A stretch of 22,750 bases of DNA from a virus: the IMG/VR virus record IMGVR_UViG_3300000101_003622, positions 1 to 22,750 of that record, one strand, 5' to 3'. A model generated the notes under the pieces. It did no database searches. It worked only from the letters and a program-made list of their open reading frames with translations, and was not told the origin of the DNA. The translations under genes were made by a program, and so were the position numbers. The stretch's first letter is position 1. Each line of letters opens with the position of its first letter. Below, in pieces: positions 1-7,234 of this stretch.

Positions 1-1312
1 ATAAAAAAGCATACTCTTCAAATCTATCTGGTATATCCCAACCTTGTTTTCTTGCATACAAGTGTAATGGACTTCCTGGAAGAGCCATAGCTGCATAGAA
101 GTTTGCGTGTTCAGTATTTAACTCAAGTGCTAGGTCTAATGTTTCTTGCATATTACCATAATCTTCTTCAGGAAAACCAAACATATAATTACCGAGAATG
201 TTTATATCAGCAGCTTTTATATTCTTCACAACTTCACGAATATTTACCTGTTTAAATCTACCCTTATCAATTTCTAATCTTACTTGTTGATTACCAGCTT
301 CTATACCTAAACACAGCCAATTAACACCAGCCTTTTTGAAAAGTTCAAGTTGATCTTTTCTTACAGAATCAACTCTAGCATAAGCCCAAAAATTAAACTT
401 CAATCCTCTTTGTATAAGTCCTTCAAGAATAGGTACATAATACTTTCTGTTTAAGAAAAACATTTCATCAGTTAATCTTACAGTCCTAACACCTTGTTCA
501 TAAAGATATTCAAATTCTTTTAATATTAATTGAGGATCCCAGAATCTCATACCTTTTGAATCAGCTGAAGTTACATCATTACCATGTGATGTTCTATTTA
601 CAATATTAATCATACAAAAGTTACAAGCAAAAGAACAACCTAATGAAGTGTATATAGCTGCAAATGGTGTTCTGTTTTCATGTGAAAAATTAGAGTGCCA
701 AAAATGGGCTCTATATTTTTTCAAGTCTATTAAATCCCAAGCATAACCTGGCATCATTGTATTCATGTCTTTTGTTTGAACAATTTTTCCTGGAGTAGAT
801 GGTCTCGGTAAACCTTTTTCTTTATACCATATACCAGGAACTTTATCTAACTCATCTTCAAAATTAGTTTCAAGTAAAGCTAAAAGACCATATATTCCTT
901 CATTAATAAAAGCAAAGTCGCAATAATCTTTTTGTACAACTTCATTAGGTAAAGCTGAAGCATGAGAACCTATGAAAGCCGTTTTTAAATTTGAATGACT
1001 TTTTTTAAGTTGACTTGCAAGAGATGAAGCACCAATCATCATAGTGGTGCCTGAATTTGGATTTTGTCCATATAAAACAAACACAACTAATTTTGGTTTG
1101 TATGAGTTTATTTCATCAGCGGCTTCTTCATCAGATTTATAATCGGCTTCATAATCTAATAATATAGGTTCATAACCTTTTGCACGAACAGAATTAGCTA
1201 ATAGTAATGCCCAAGTGGGAGTTTCTATTGCTGAATGAGTTTTCGCTAAATCTTGATATGCTTTTTTACCAACTGATGGTATCACAAATACTACTGGCCA
1301 TTGTTTATTCAT
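1..1312 (-). CDS. B12-binding-type radical SAM protein (3' end outside window)
   Basis: I translated an open frame from an ATG at 1310-1312 to the left edge without a stop, giving 437 residues with the C-terminus missing. Residues 1-150 look like the Rossmann-type cobalamin-binding domain that precedes many radical SAM domains: an N-terminal beta strand (VVFVIPS), TPTWALLLANSVRAKGYEP, GSHASALP and a NEG motif near 137-139. The radical SAM signature CxxxCxxC is C226-x3-C230-x2-C233 (GCSFACNFC), followed by LTDEMFF (280-286), GIEAGNQQV (336-344) and FGFPEED (378-384), all typical of the partial TIM barrel. The family transfers methyl or methylthio groups or rearranges carbon on varied substrates; the substrate here is unknown. 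The start overlaps the nuclease gene by 8 nt, implying coupled translation. I saw no strong ribosome binding site. Family call is firm, function is not. Confidence 0.85.
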   Translation of the reverse strand, partial: MNKQWPVVFVIPSVGKKAYQDLAKTHSAIETPTWALLLANSVRAKGYEPILLDYEADYKSDEEAADEINSYKPKLVVFVLYGQNPNSGTTMMIGASSLASQLKKSHSNLKTAFIGSHASALPNEVVQKDYCDFAFINEGIYGLLALLETNFEDELDKVPGIWYKEKGLPRPSTPGKIVQTKDMNTMMPGYAWDLIDLKKYRAHFWHSNFSHENRTPFAAIYTSLGCSFACNFCMINIVNRTSHGNDVTSADSKGMRFWDPQLILKEFEYLYEQGVRTVRLTDEMFFLNRKYYVPILEGLIQRGLKFNFWAYARVDSVRKDQLELFKKAGVNWLCLGIEAGNQQVRLEIDKGRFKQVNIREVVKNIKAADINILGNYMFGFPEEDYGNMQETLDLALELNTEHANFYAAMALPGSPLHLYARKQGWDIPDRFEEYAFL

Positions 1313-1784
1313 TATTTTTTCCAAAACCTTTTTCAAAAGTATTTACTAAATTTTCCACCAACTCTCTATTTTTGATATGTTCTTCTTCAACATCATCTTT
1401 TGATTGTCCATGATATTTAACAGCTACTTTATGATAAACCATCAATTCATTAAGTGTTGTCATAGTATTAAGACCTATATCATCAGATAATTTAGAATTA
1501 CCGGGTAAAAGAAACTCACCTAAAACACGACCAAATTTACCTGATCTATCTTTTTGTGTTTTTAATGTTTGCATAGAACCTACCGGTAAATATGTTTCAA
1601 CATATTTTTTTGCAAAAAGTCCATATTTTTTTTCTACTAAATCTCTGGTTCTAGATTCTGGTGTATCAATGCCATATAGACGTATTCTTTCTTTGTGTAT
1701 CCAAAGACCAAAACCTAAGTCAATATCAACATCTATTGTGTCACCATCAACTATTCTTACTATTTTACAATTATATTCAAACAT
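1305..1784 (-). CDS. Staphylococcal-nuclease-fold protein (thermonuclease-like)
   Basis: This 159-residue protein matches the SNase (OB-fold) family, which in active members hydrolyses DNA or RNA with Ca2+. Visible motifs are DGDT (13-16, metal-binding aspartates), IRLYGIDTPE (34-43, giving R35, D40 and E43 equivalents) and KFGRVLGE (83-90, arginine R86 equivalent to catalytic R87). All key residues are present, so it is probably catalytic. No signal peptide or membrane segment is visible, so it should act in the host cytoplasm, unlike secreted thermonucleases. The residues after about 100 are helical and charged and not obviously part of the core fold. The start is 1 nt after the stop of the upstream gene and its end overlaps the radical SAM start by 8 nt. 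A role in host DNA turnover or DNA processing is inference. Confidence 0.85.
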   Translation of the reverse strand: MFEYNCKIVRIVDGDTIDVDIDLGFGLWIHKERIRLYGIDTPESRTRDLVEKKYGLFAKKYVETYLPVGSMQTLKTQKDRSGKFGRVLGEFLLPGNSKLSDDIGLNTMTTLNELMVYHKVAVKYHGQSKDDVEEEHIKNRELVENLVNTFEKGFGKNNE

Positions 1785-1785
1785 A

Positions 1786-2199
1786 TTAGTGTACCCGTTT
1801 TAGTGTTCTTTTTTCTTTTAAAGCTTGTCTAATTTCACTTATTTCATCCTCATTTAAATCTGACTCATCTTCAAATATTTTATCTTCGCCGATTTCTTCC
1901 ATTCTCTGTTTAGCATCAATTACTATATTTTCATAATATTCTTTCATTTCACCTTTAGGTTCAAATATAGTTAATACATTTATAGAATCTATAAGTGCTA
2001 TGTCATCTTGCACCATTTCTACTGGCAGCCATGGTAACATATACATCATTGGGCCTGCTTTTTGTGATGGTGTTCTTTTAAAAATTATGTGCATTGGATT
2101 TTCCAATGTAACTTTTTTTTCTTTTTTATCTTCTGTAAAAGAAGCTATCACATCTTCTCCAGATTTTAATCTTACTATTTTTATCTCTTTATTTTCCAT
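1786..2199 (-). CDS. Conserved T4-like phage protein, possible Sm-like fold
   Basis: This 137-residue protein is of a type often found in marine T4-like phages beside uvsW. The N-terminus (KIVRLKSGEDVIASF, residues 7-21) resembles the first strands of an Sm/LSm or similar small beta-barrel, with the 'L-x-x-G' turn. It continues with a hydrophobic middle (MYMLPWLP, about 52-59, then VLTIFEP near 75-81) and an acidic helical tail (residues 82-137) rich in Glu and Lys. No catalytic motif is seen. It overlaps the end of uvsW by 11 nt and ends 1 nt before the nuclease gene, so the three are co-translated. No strong SD precedes it. Existence as a gene is secure from frame, overlap and composition. 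An RNA-binding role via an Sm-like fold is only inference. Confidence 0.8.
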   Translation of the reverse strand: MENKEIKIVRLKSGEDVIASFTEDKKEKKVTLENPMHIIFKRTPSQKAGPMMYMLPWLPVEMVQDDIALIDSINVLTIFEPKGEMKEYYENIVIDAKQRMEEIGEDKIFEDESDLNEDEISEIRQALKEKRTLKRVH

Positions 2200-3655
2200 T
2201 TTTTAACTCTATGTTATAAAATTTGTAAGGAAACTTTTCCTCATCATAAATTTTACACCTCTCTATAAAATGTTTGATTGTATAATTAGCAAACTTACCT
2301 ACACGAAAATCATCAACTATATCAAACAAGGTGGCTTTTTCTTTTTGTTCACTTTTACGGAGACCCCTCCCTATTGATTGTAGATTTCGTATTCTTGATT
2401 TAGATGGACTTGCAAAGATTATATTATGTAGATTACGAATGTTGATACCGGTACTAAAAGTACCATAACTGGCCACAACAATTGCATCTGTTTCAACTTC
2501 AAGAATTGATCTAACCGATTCTCTAATCTCTGTATCAGTACCACCAAAAACAAAAAATGTTTTTCTTTTACCTGACTTTTCTTTAATAGTTTCATATAAA
2601 TTTTTACCATGTTTTTCAACATATTGATATAAAATTAATGTATTACCATCTAAAGATAAAGTTAAGTTGCGAATAAAGTTATTTCTAGCTTGACATTTGA
2701 CTATGTAATCTATTTCTGTATTATAGTCCCACTTTCTAGCTTGTTGTTTTATTACTTCATCATATTTTAAAATTAAACACTTTATTCTAAAATCAGCAAG
2801 TTGTCCTCTCTCTATAAGTTCTGATGTTGTTGTAGCTTTATAAACAGGGCCAAAGAGTCCTTCTAAAACTAATCTATGTGTCTGAGTACCATCTAAGGTG
2901 CCTGTTGTTCCTATCCTGTATTTAGAGTTAATGCAATTTGATAGTATCGTAGTAAGTGATTTGGCTTTAAATTGATGTGCCTCATCACCAATTACAAAAT
3001 CAAACTGTTCAAAATATCCTTTGTCATTTTTATATACTGATTGCCATGTAGATATTGTTAAAAAACTATTTGTGTGTTTTTCTTTACCTGAATATTGGCG
3101 ATGACAATACTTGTCGGAATCAAAACCATAAGATTTGAAATCTGTAAACATTTGTTCAACAAGTGAGGTAGTTGGTACGATTAAAAGACCTTTGATATGA
3201 TCTTTCATCAAATATCGTATAATTAAATAAAGTATGAGTGATTTACCAGATGCTGTTGGTGATAGTATAAGCCTTCTTTTATTTCTTATACTTTGTACAA
3301 ATGATTGTAATTGATAATCTCTAACTTTAAAAGGTAAATCTAATGTCTTGGTGAAGTCTACTGCCTCAACTAGAGATAGAGAATGTGTTATGTTAACATC
3401 TGGAGATAGTTCGAGCTTATAATCTCTTTCGGAACAAAATTTTTTTATATGGGGAATTAGCCCATAATATATTGTTTTGTTTCGCCGGTCAAATAGACAA
3501 ATTTTACCATCCCATGATCTGTTCCTGTAGGCCGGCATAAAACGATAACCAGGAACGTGAAAAGTAAAATAACCAGATAATTCCATTTCATAGTGTGGCT
3601 CACATTCGACTTTTAAGAAAGCTTCATTTAATTTATGTAATACTATATCACTCAA
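2189..3655 (-). CDS. uvsW: UvsW-like superfamily 2 DNA/RNA helicase
   Basis: UvsW in T4 unwinds branched DNA and R-loops, drives the switch from origin- to recombination-dependent replication and supports fork reversal. The 488 residues compare with about 503 in T4. Motifs in order: N-terminal substrate-binding domain (1-105), RDYQ (112-115), Walker A PTASGKS (133-139), DEAH box GDEAHQF (223-229), motif III GTTGT (249-253), and motif VI SIGRGLRK (427-434) with arginine finger residues. All are intact, so it should be an active ATPase. The start is TTG at 3653-3655, abutting the uvsY stop; AAGG seven bases upstream supports it, and no ATG is available nearby. Synteny with uvsY matches T4-like phages. 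In T4 it is late-expressed; here no own promoter is seen. Confidence 0.93.
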   Translation of the reverse strand: MSDIVLHKLNEAFLKVECEPHYEMELSGYFTFHVPGYRFMPAYRNRSWDGKICLFDRRNKTIYYGLIPHIKKFCSERDYKLELSPDVNITHSLSLVEAVDFTKTLDLPFKVRDYQLQSFVQSIRNKRRLILSPTASGKSLILYLIIRYLMKDHIKGLLIVPTTSLVEQMFTDFKSYGFDSDKYCHRQYSGKEKHTNSFLTISTWQSVYKNDKGYFEQFDFVIGDEAHQFKAKSLTTILSNCINSKYRIGTTGTLDGTQTHRLVLEGLFGPVYKATTTSELIERGQLADFRIKCLILKYDEVIKQQARKWDYNTEIDYIVKCQARNNFIRNLTLSLDGNTLILYQYVEKHGKNLYETIKEKSGKRKTFFVFGGTDTEIRESVRSILEVETDAIVVASYGTFSTGINIRNLHNIIFASPSKSRIRNLQSIGRGLRKSEQKEKATLFDIVDDFRVGKFANYTIKHFIERCKIYDEEKFPYKFYNIELKNGK

Positions 3656-4090
3656 TTATATACCTTGTATAAATTTTTCCCAATCAATTAATGATCTAAG
3701 TTGAAACGTCCTACTATGTAATTCCTTTAATATACTTGTACATAGTTCTACTATTTCATCATGATAAACTTTTGTTGCCATGTACTTACTTAAATCCGTA
3801 TCACTCTCTAAATATGTATTCAACTCGGATTTGAGTACATACTGAAAAGGTTCCCAACCTCTTTCTTTTAATTCTTCTTGACTCATCTTACCTGTATAAT
3901 ATTCCCACTTCACTCTCTTAAGCTTTATATATTTAAACTCAGCATCTTTTGAGAGTAGTCGGTGTCTTGAAAGAATATTAAGATATTTACTGTGTAAATT
4001 TGGTACCTTAGATAATTCTTTGCCTGGTTCAGTACGATCTATATCACAATCTTTTTTCCATAATTCAAGTAGTTCATCAATTTGTTTCAT
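3656..4090 (-). CDS. uvsY: UvsY-like recombination mediator
   Basis: UvsY helps the recombinase UvsX displace single-strand-binding protein from ssDNA. The 144 residues compare with 137 in T4 UvsY. The pattern fits the family: an N-terminal helix (MKQIDELLELWKKDC), 'SKYLNILSRHRLLSKDAE' aligning with the T4 'SKWLNKHSSIKKEML' region, a basic helix with the family's YYTG (residues 64-67), and a C-terminal helical region ending in a LIDWEKF motif. The gene lies between gp3 and uvsW as in many marine T4-like phages. It has the strongest ribosome binding site in the window (AGGAGGT, 6 nt before ATG), but that site can pair with an upstream CCTCC. No promoter of its own was recognised, so it is probably read from the gp3 promoter or from an early/middle promoter I cannot see. 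Confidence 0.88.
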   Translation of the reverse strand: MKQIDELLELWKKDCDIDRTEPGKELSKVPNLHSKYLNILSRHRLLSKDAEFKYIKLKRVKWEYYTGKMSQEELKERGWEPFQYVLKSELNTYLESDTDLSKYMATKVYHDEIVELCTSILKELHSRTFQLRSLIDWEKFIQGI

Positions 4091-4096
4091 AATTTA

Positions 4097-4111
4097 CCTC
4101 CTTCTAGGAGG
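4097..4111 (-). promoter_or_regulatory. uvsY Shine-Dalgarno inside a GC hairpin
   Basis: On the minus strand CCTCC (4107-4111) can pair with GGAGG (4097-4101) across a five-base loop TAGAA. The GGAGG is the uvsY Shine-Dalgarno, so the five-pair all-strong stem would hide it. Both arms lie between the gp3 stop (4124-4126) and the uvsY ATG (4088-4090). The pairing is visible; a regulatory effect on UvsY synthesis is inference. Confidence 0.45.
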
Positions 4112-4123
4112 GTACACTATTTT

Positions 4124-4660
4124 TTATAATTTTTCAACATTATAATAGGCAAATCTGAATGTGGCATCAGCTGTAAGTATCTCATCAGGAGAATCTGCTG
4201 AGTTAATTACAAACGTAGAAAGTGTGGTAGGAAAAGCATCTTTAAATTTAAACCTAAATCTAGGATTATTTGATGATGAAAATAAGGTAAGTGAGGCATC
4301 ATGAAATTGTGGAAATTTAGGTAAGTTACCAGCTATTTTATTTAATTTACTCATATTTTTATAATCTGCATAACCCTCAGGGAATGACATAGCACGAAGC
4401 CAATCATGTATTTCCAACCAACTTTTTAAATCTTCATCAATTAAAAATGTTACGTTTAATAAATCATACATTGGTTTATCACCAGGTGAAAACAAATCCA
4501 CAAATGGTGTATTAAACATGGCTTCACCAATTGATAATCCAGGCACAGTTACAGATTGGCAAAAATATTGCAAATTTGGTGCTCTCGCAAACGAAAATAT
4601 AAATTTATTCGGATGTAAGAAATTAGGATTACTAGGGTTTGTATCTGATATGCCTGCCAT
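4124..4660 (-). CDS. 3: gp3-like tail completion and sheath stabiliser protein
   Basis: T4 gp3 caps the tail tube and, with gp15, completes the contractile tail. The 178 residues compare with about 176 in T4 gp3, and the position between gp23 and uvsY is where marine T4-like phages carry gp3. The protein also shares landmarks with tail tube gp19 of this window: VPGLSIG (39-45) against IPGASIG, and LIDEDLKSWLEIHDW (73-87) against a similar INDEDF...W segment, consistent with a tube-like fold. It starts at ATG 4658-4660, directly after a capsid terminator and a late-promoter-like motif, with only three to four bases between motif and ATG and no clear SD. The next in-frame methionine is residue 48, too late. 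The alternative is a second tube-like virion protein without gp3 function. Confidence 0.72.
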   Translation of the reverse strand: MAGISDTNPSNPNFLHPNKFIFSFARAPNLQYFCQSVTVPGLSIGEAMFNTPFVDLFSPGDKPMYDLLNVTFLIDEDLKSWLEIHDWLRAMSFPEGYADYKNMSKLNKIAGNLPKFPQFHDASLTLFSSSNNPRFRFKFKDAFPTTLSTFVINSADSPDEILTADATFRFAYYNVEKL

Positions 4661-4663
4661 CTT

Positions 4664-4672
4664 CTATTTATA
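4664..4672 (-). promoter_or_regulatory. T4-late-like promoter motif TATAAATAG at gp3
   Basis: The minus strand reads TATAAATAG at 4672-4664, a full match to the T4 late -10 consensus TATAAATA, placed between the gp23 terminator and gp3. T4 late transcripts start about six bases after the motif, which here falls on the gp3 start codon itself (around 4659-4660). Confidence 0.5.
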
Positions 4673-4693
4673 TAAGTTTGAAAGGCGGAAACC

Positions 4694-4724
4694 AAAAAAA
4701 AAGAGGAACCGAAGTTCCTCTTTT
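4694..4724 (-). terminator. Intrinsic terminator after major capsid gene
   Basis: On the minus strand GAGGAAC-TTCG-GTTCCTC forms a perfect stem (4703-4709 with 4714-4720) closed by a cUUCGg tetraloop. Flanking A and T runs extend it to nine pairs or more, and a nine-base U run (plus-strand A run 4694-4702) follows at once. It begins about 17 nt beyond the gp23 stop. This is a textbook rho-independent terminator for the head-module transcript. Confidence 0.92.
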
Positions 4725-4740
4725 AAAGTAAAACAAAAGA

Positions 4741-6081
4741 TTACATCAAGTTTGAAACTTGGAAAGTACGATAATATTGATTCGTATTAGTTGTAATCGC
4801 ACCTTGAGTTGTAGCTGCAGTACCATCAGCAAATGGATTAGATACTAGACCATAACGAGTCTTAAATCCAATTTTTGGTTGGAATGTATCTTGACCAACT
4901 GCTCTGACCATTTGTAATGGAACATATGGACAATAGAACAGGCCAGCGTCATAAGCATTTGAACCTTTATATCCAACTGTACAAAACTCATTAGCTGAAC
5001 TTGCAGGCGTATAAGGGTCAATGTAGACTTTAATTCTTCCAAACATAGTACCAGCAAATGTGTTTCCAGTATCATCTACTTGAAGATTTACTTGTCCTTG
5101 TAAAGCTGAATTGTAGTCGAGTAAACCTGCCATAGCGAGGGCTGATGCCACATCACTTGAGCAAATCATCATATTACCTTTTCCTCTACGAGTCAACTTG
5201 GCGATAGCATTTGCTTCACGCTCTATTTGGAATGCAAGACCTTTAACTTTCTCAACCATCCAACGACCGTTTGAGTCAGTATCTAAGTCAAATCTACCTC
5301 TTGCTACTGTACCAACACCAGCACCAATCACGGAACTCATGTAAATAGCACGAACAACTTCACGATTGATTTCAGCAAGTATTTCTGCTGATAAGATGTT
5401 AGATAATTCTGTTTCAGCGTCAAGACCGTGAACTGCTTTTAAGTCTTGTGCAAGTTCCATGGAATACTCTGCTTTTAGAGCTCTTGTCTTAGCAGTTACG
5501 GTTACTTTCTCAATTGAGAAGGCCATTTCATGGAAAGTGTTACCTGTATCTCCGCCTAAAGCTTCTGCCTTAGATGTTGCCATACCGAAATCAGGAACAG
5601 CGTTACCAGTAAATACAGCGGTTGGTGGTACACCTCCAATTGCGAGTGCTTGTGGAGAATTACCTTCTGAAGCAGAGTGAGCCGTATTAGCCTCGTTATA
5701 AAATGCCTCATCACCACTTTGATTATCAAATTTAGCTCTCATAGCAAAGATAAGGCCGGTTGGTCCAGTCATTGGCTGAACACCGCAAATATCATACGCA
5801 ATAAGATTTGGTAAACTTCTTCTGACTAATGAAATAAGAATTGGATCAAAACCAGCTACTGGAGCGGCGGCAGAGCCTCCGAAACCAGCGATACCAGCAT
5901 CCGTTTGTGAAGCATTGGTTGTTGGTGTCTCAGTCAACATTCCTGCTTTTTTCATTTCAATTGCTTGATTCTCAAGAATTACGGCTGTTACCGCTTTCTT
6001 GTAAGGGTCGTCAATCTTTGGTAGATCAGGATGATCTAAGACTCCTCCCCATTTTTTTTGTAGACTTTCTGAAAGATACAT
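4741..6081 (-). CDS. 23: Major capsid protein gp23
   Basis: This gene encodes the HK97-fold shell protein of the T4 head. The 446 residues compare with 521 in the T4 precursor. Clear family stretches are LPNLIAYDICGVQPMTGPTG (about 90-109) and a C-terminal domain containing YIDPYTP and NPFADG. The N-terminal propeptide contains MLTE ending at residue 51, matching the gp21 cleavage consensus (L/I)-x-E and aligning with the T4 SFLTE/AEIG site. Mature protein would then be about 395 residues. The gene has a good SD (TAGGAG, 7 nt before ATG), follows scaffold gp22 by 25 nt and ends in a strong terminator. No gp24 vertex paralogue is seen in this window. Confidence 0.97.
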   Translation of the reverse strand: MYLSESLQKKWGGVLDHPDLPKIDDPYKKAVTAVILENQAIEMKKAGMLTETPTTNASQTDAGIAGFGGSAAAPVAGFDPILISLVRRSLPNLIAYDICGVQPMTGPTGLIFAMRAKFDNQSGDEAFYNEANTAHSASEGNSPQALAIGGVPPTAVFTGNAVPDFGMATSKAEALGGDTGNTFHEMAFSIEKVTVTAKTRALKAEYSMELAQDLKAVHGLDAETELSNILSAEILAEINREVVRAIYMSSVIGAGVGTVARGRFDLDTDSNGRWMVEKVKGLAFQIEREANAIAKLTRRGKGNMMICSSDVASALAMAGLLDYNSALQGQVNLQVDDTGNTFAGTMFGRIKVYIDPYTPASSANEFCTVGYKGSNAYDAGLFYCPYVPLQMVRAVGQDTFQPKIGFKTRYGLVSNPFADGTAATTQGAITTNTNQYYRTFQVSNLM

Positions 6082-6106
6082 CTTTTTCTCCTAGTTCTAG
6101 TTTATG

Positions 6107-7189
6107 TTATTTTTTTGATTTTGAAATAGCGTTGGAAACTGCACTAACAAATGGATCATGAGCTTGTTCAGCTGGTAAATCAACCTGTTCGTTTAATGCT
6201 GTTTCTTGATCAGCTTGTACTGTTCCCTCTGTGGGAAAATAATTTTCACGAATGACTGTTACTTTTTCTACAAATTCGTCCTCTGTGGAGAATTCGACAC
6301 TTTCTGCAAGTGATTTAATTTTCTCATATTGAGATTTAGTAAGTCCTTCGCATACATCTATGGTGATTTCATTCTTTTTTGCTTCGACTAATGCCTTAGC
6401 AAATGTCATACCTTTTTCCATCTCTTCATCAAGCTGAGTTTCTAACTCTTCAACTTTAGTCGCTAATTCATCAACTAAATCAACTTTATCTTCAGGAACA
6501 TCAATATAATGCTCTTTGAATAAATCTCTTAAACCTACAATAAACTCTTCAGTCATCTCAGCACGGAGACCAGACTCTACTGCTATTTCATTGTCTGTCA
6601 TCCACTGCTCAACAACATAGTTAAGGTAGTCATCTACCTTTGATGTAAGTTCGGTTCTAATTGTTTGTACAGCTTCATCAAATGCAGCTGCATATTGTGA
6701 GTCGATTTCGCTTTGCACTTCTGCTACACGATCATTAACTCTAGTTTCGTAAAGTGTTGAAGCTTTTGCTTTAAAATCTTCAGAGATATTTTTATCATCA
6801 GAAAATAAAGCTTCAACATCTTGGTGTATGTCCTCTTTCATTTTTTCTTTCTTCTTTTCTAAAAAGTCTTTTAAACCTTGCGGTAAACCCTTTTCTTGGA
6901 TGATTTCTTCATCTTCATGTTCCACATCTTCTTGTTTAGCTGAAGCTGCTGAAGGTTTTGTTTTTATACCAGCTTGATTTTTGGCAGAGTTATCAGGTGC
7001 CATAGCTGCAGCTTTAATTTTAGCTGAATCACCTGTATTTGAATAATTCTCAGGTGTTGGACCACCCAAGTCTTGCATACCGCCAGCAGAAGAAGCATCA
7101 GCTTTTTCCATTGGTTGGGAAGGTGAATCTGCTATGCTTCTTGATAGAACTTCAGCAGCTGCTTCCATGAGTTGATTTTTGTCTGACAT
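6107..7189 (-). CDS. 22: Prohead core scaffolding protein gp22
   Basis: gp22 is the main internal scaffold around which gp23 assembles and is later degraded by gp21. The 360 residues compare with 269 in T4. It is highly charged and Ala/Glu/Lys-rich: residues 1-85 are low-complexity (Ser, Ala, Asn, Gly), residues 92-260 are long amphipathic helix and coiled-coil-like sequence (EKKKEKMKED, DKVDLVDELATKVEELETQL), and the tail is acidic and ends in KSKK. An IQE at 97-99 fits the gp21 cleavage consensus. Position between gp21 and gp23 is diagnostic because sequence conservation of this family is weak. A perfect late-promoter motif lies 34 nt upstream and an AGAGGAG SD precedes the ATG. Confidence 0.88.
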   Translation of the reverse strand: MSDKNQLMEAAAEVLSRSIADSPSQPMEKADASSAGGMQDLGGPTPENYSNTGDSAKIKAAAMAPDNSAKNQAGIKTKPSAASAKQEDVEHEDEEIIQEKGLPQGLKDFLEKKKEKMKEDIHQDVEALFSDDKNISEDFKAKASTLYETRVNDRVAEVQSEIDSQYAAAFDEAVQTIRTELTSKVDDYLNYVVEQWMTDNEIAVESGLRAEMTEEFIVGLRDLFKEHYIDVPEDKVDLVDELATKVEELETQLDEEMEKGMTFAKALVEAKKNEITIDVCEGLTKSQYEKIKSLAESVEFSTEDEFVEKVTVIRENYFPTEGTVQADQETALNEQVDLPAEQAHDPFVSAVSNAISKSKK

Positions 7190-7223
7190 CTGAGTTTTCT
7201 CCTCTGTTGTATTTTGTAAACTA

Positions 7224-7231
7224 TATTTATA
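7224..7231 (-). promoter_or_regulatory. T4-late-like promoter TATAAATA before gp22
   Basis: The minus strand reads TATAAATA exactly, in the 45-base gap between gp21 and gp22 and 34 nt before the gp22 start. Start placement leaves room for an untranslated leader with an AGAGGAG ribosome binding site. It probably drives abundant gp22-gp23 late mRNA ending at the 4694-4724 terminator. Confidence 0.7.
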
Positions 7232-7234
7232 AAT

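Noticed and set aside
4518-4790. Plus-strand open frame across the gp3 start and gp23 terminator
   Set aside because: It overlaps two well supported minus-strand genes and the terminator, has no ribosome binding site and an artefactual basic sequence; other plus-strand frames in the window are likewise antisense shadows.
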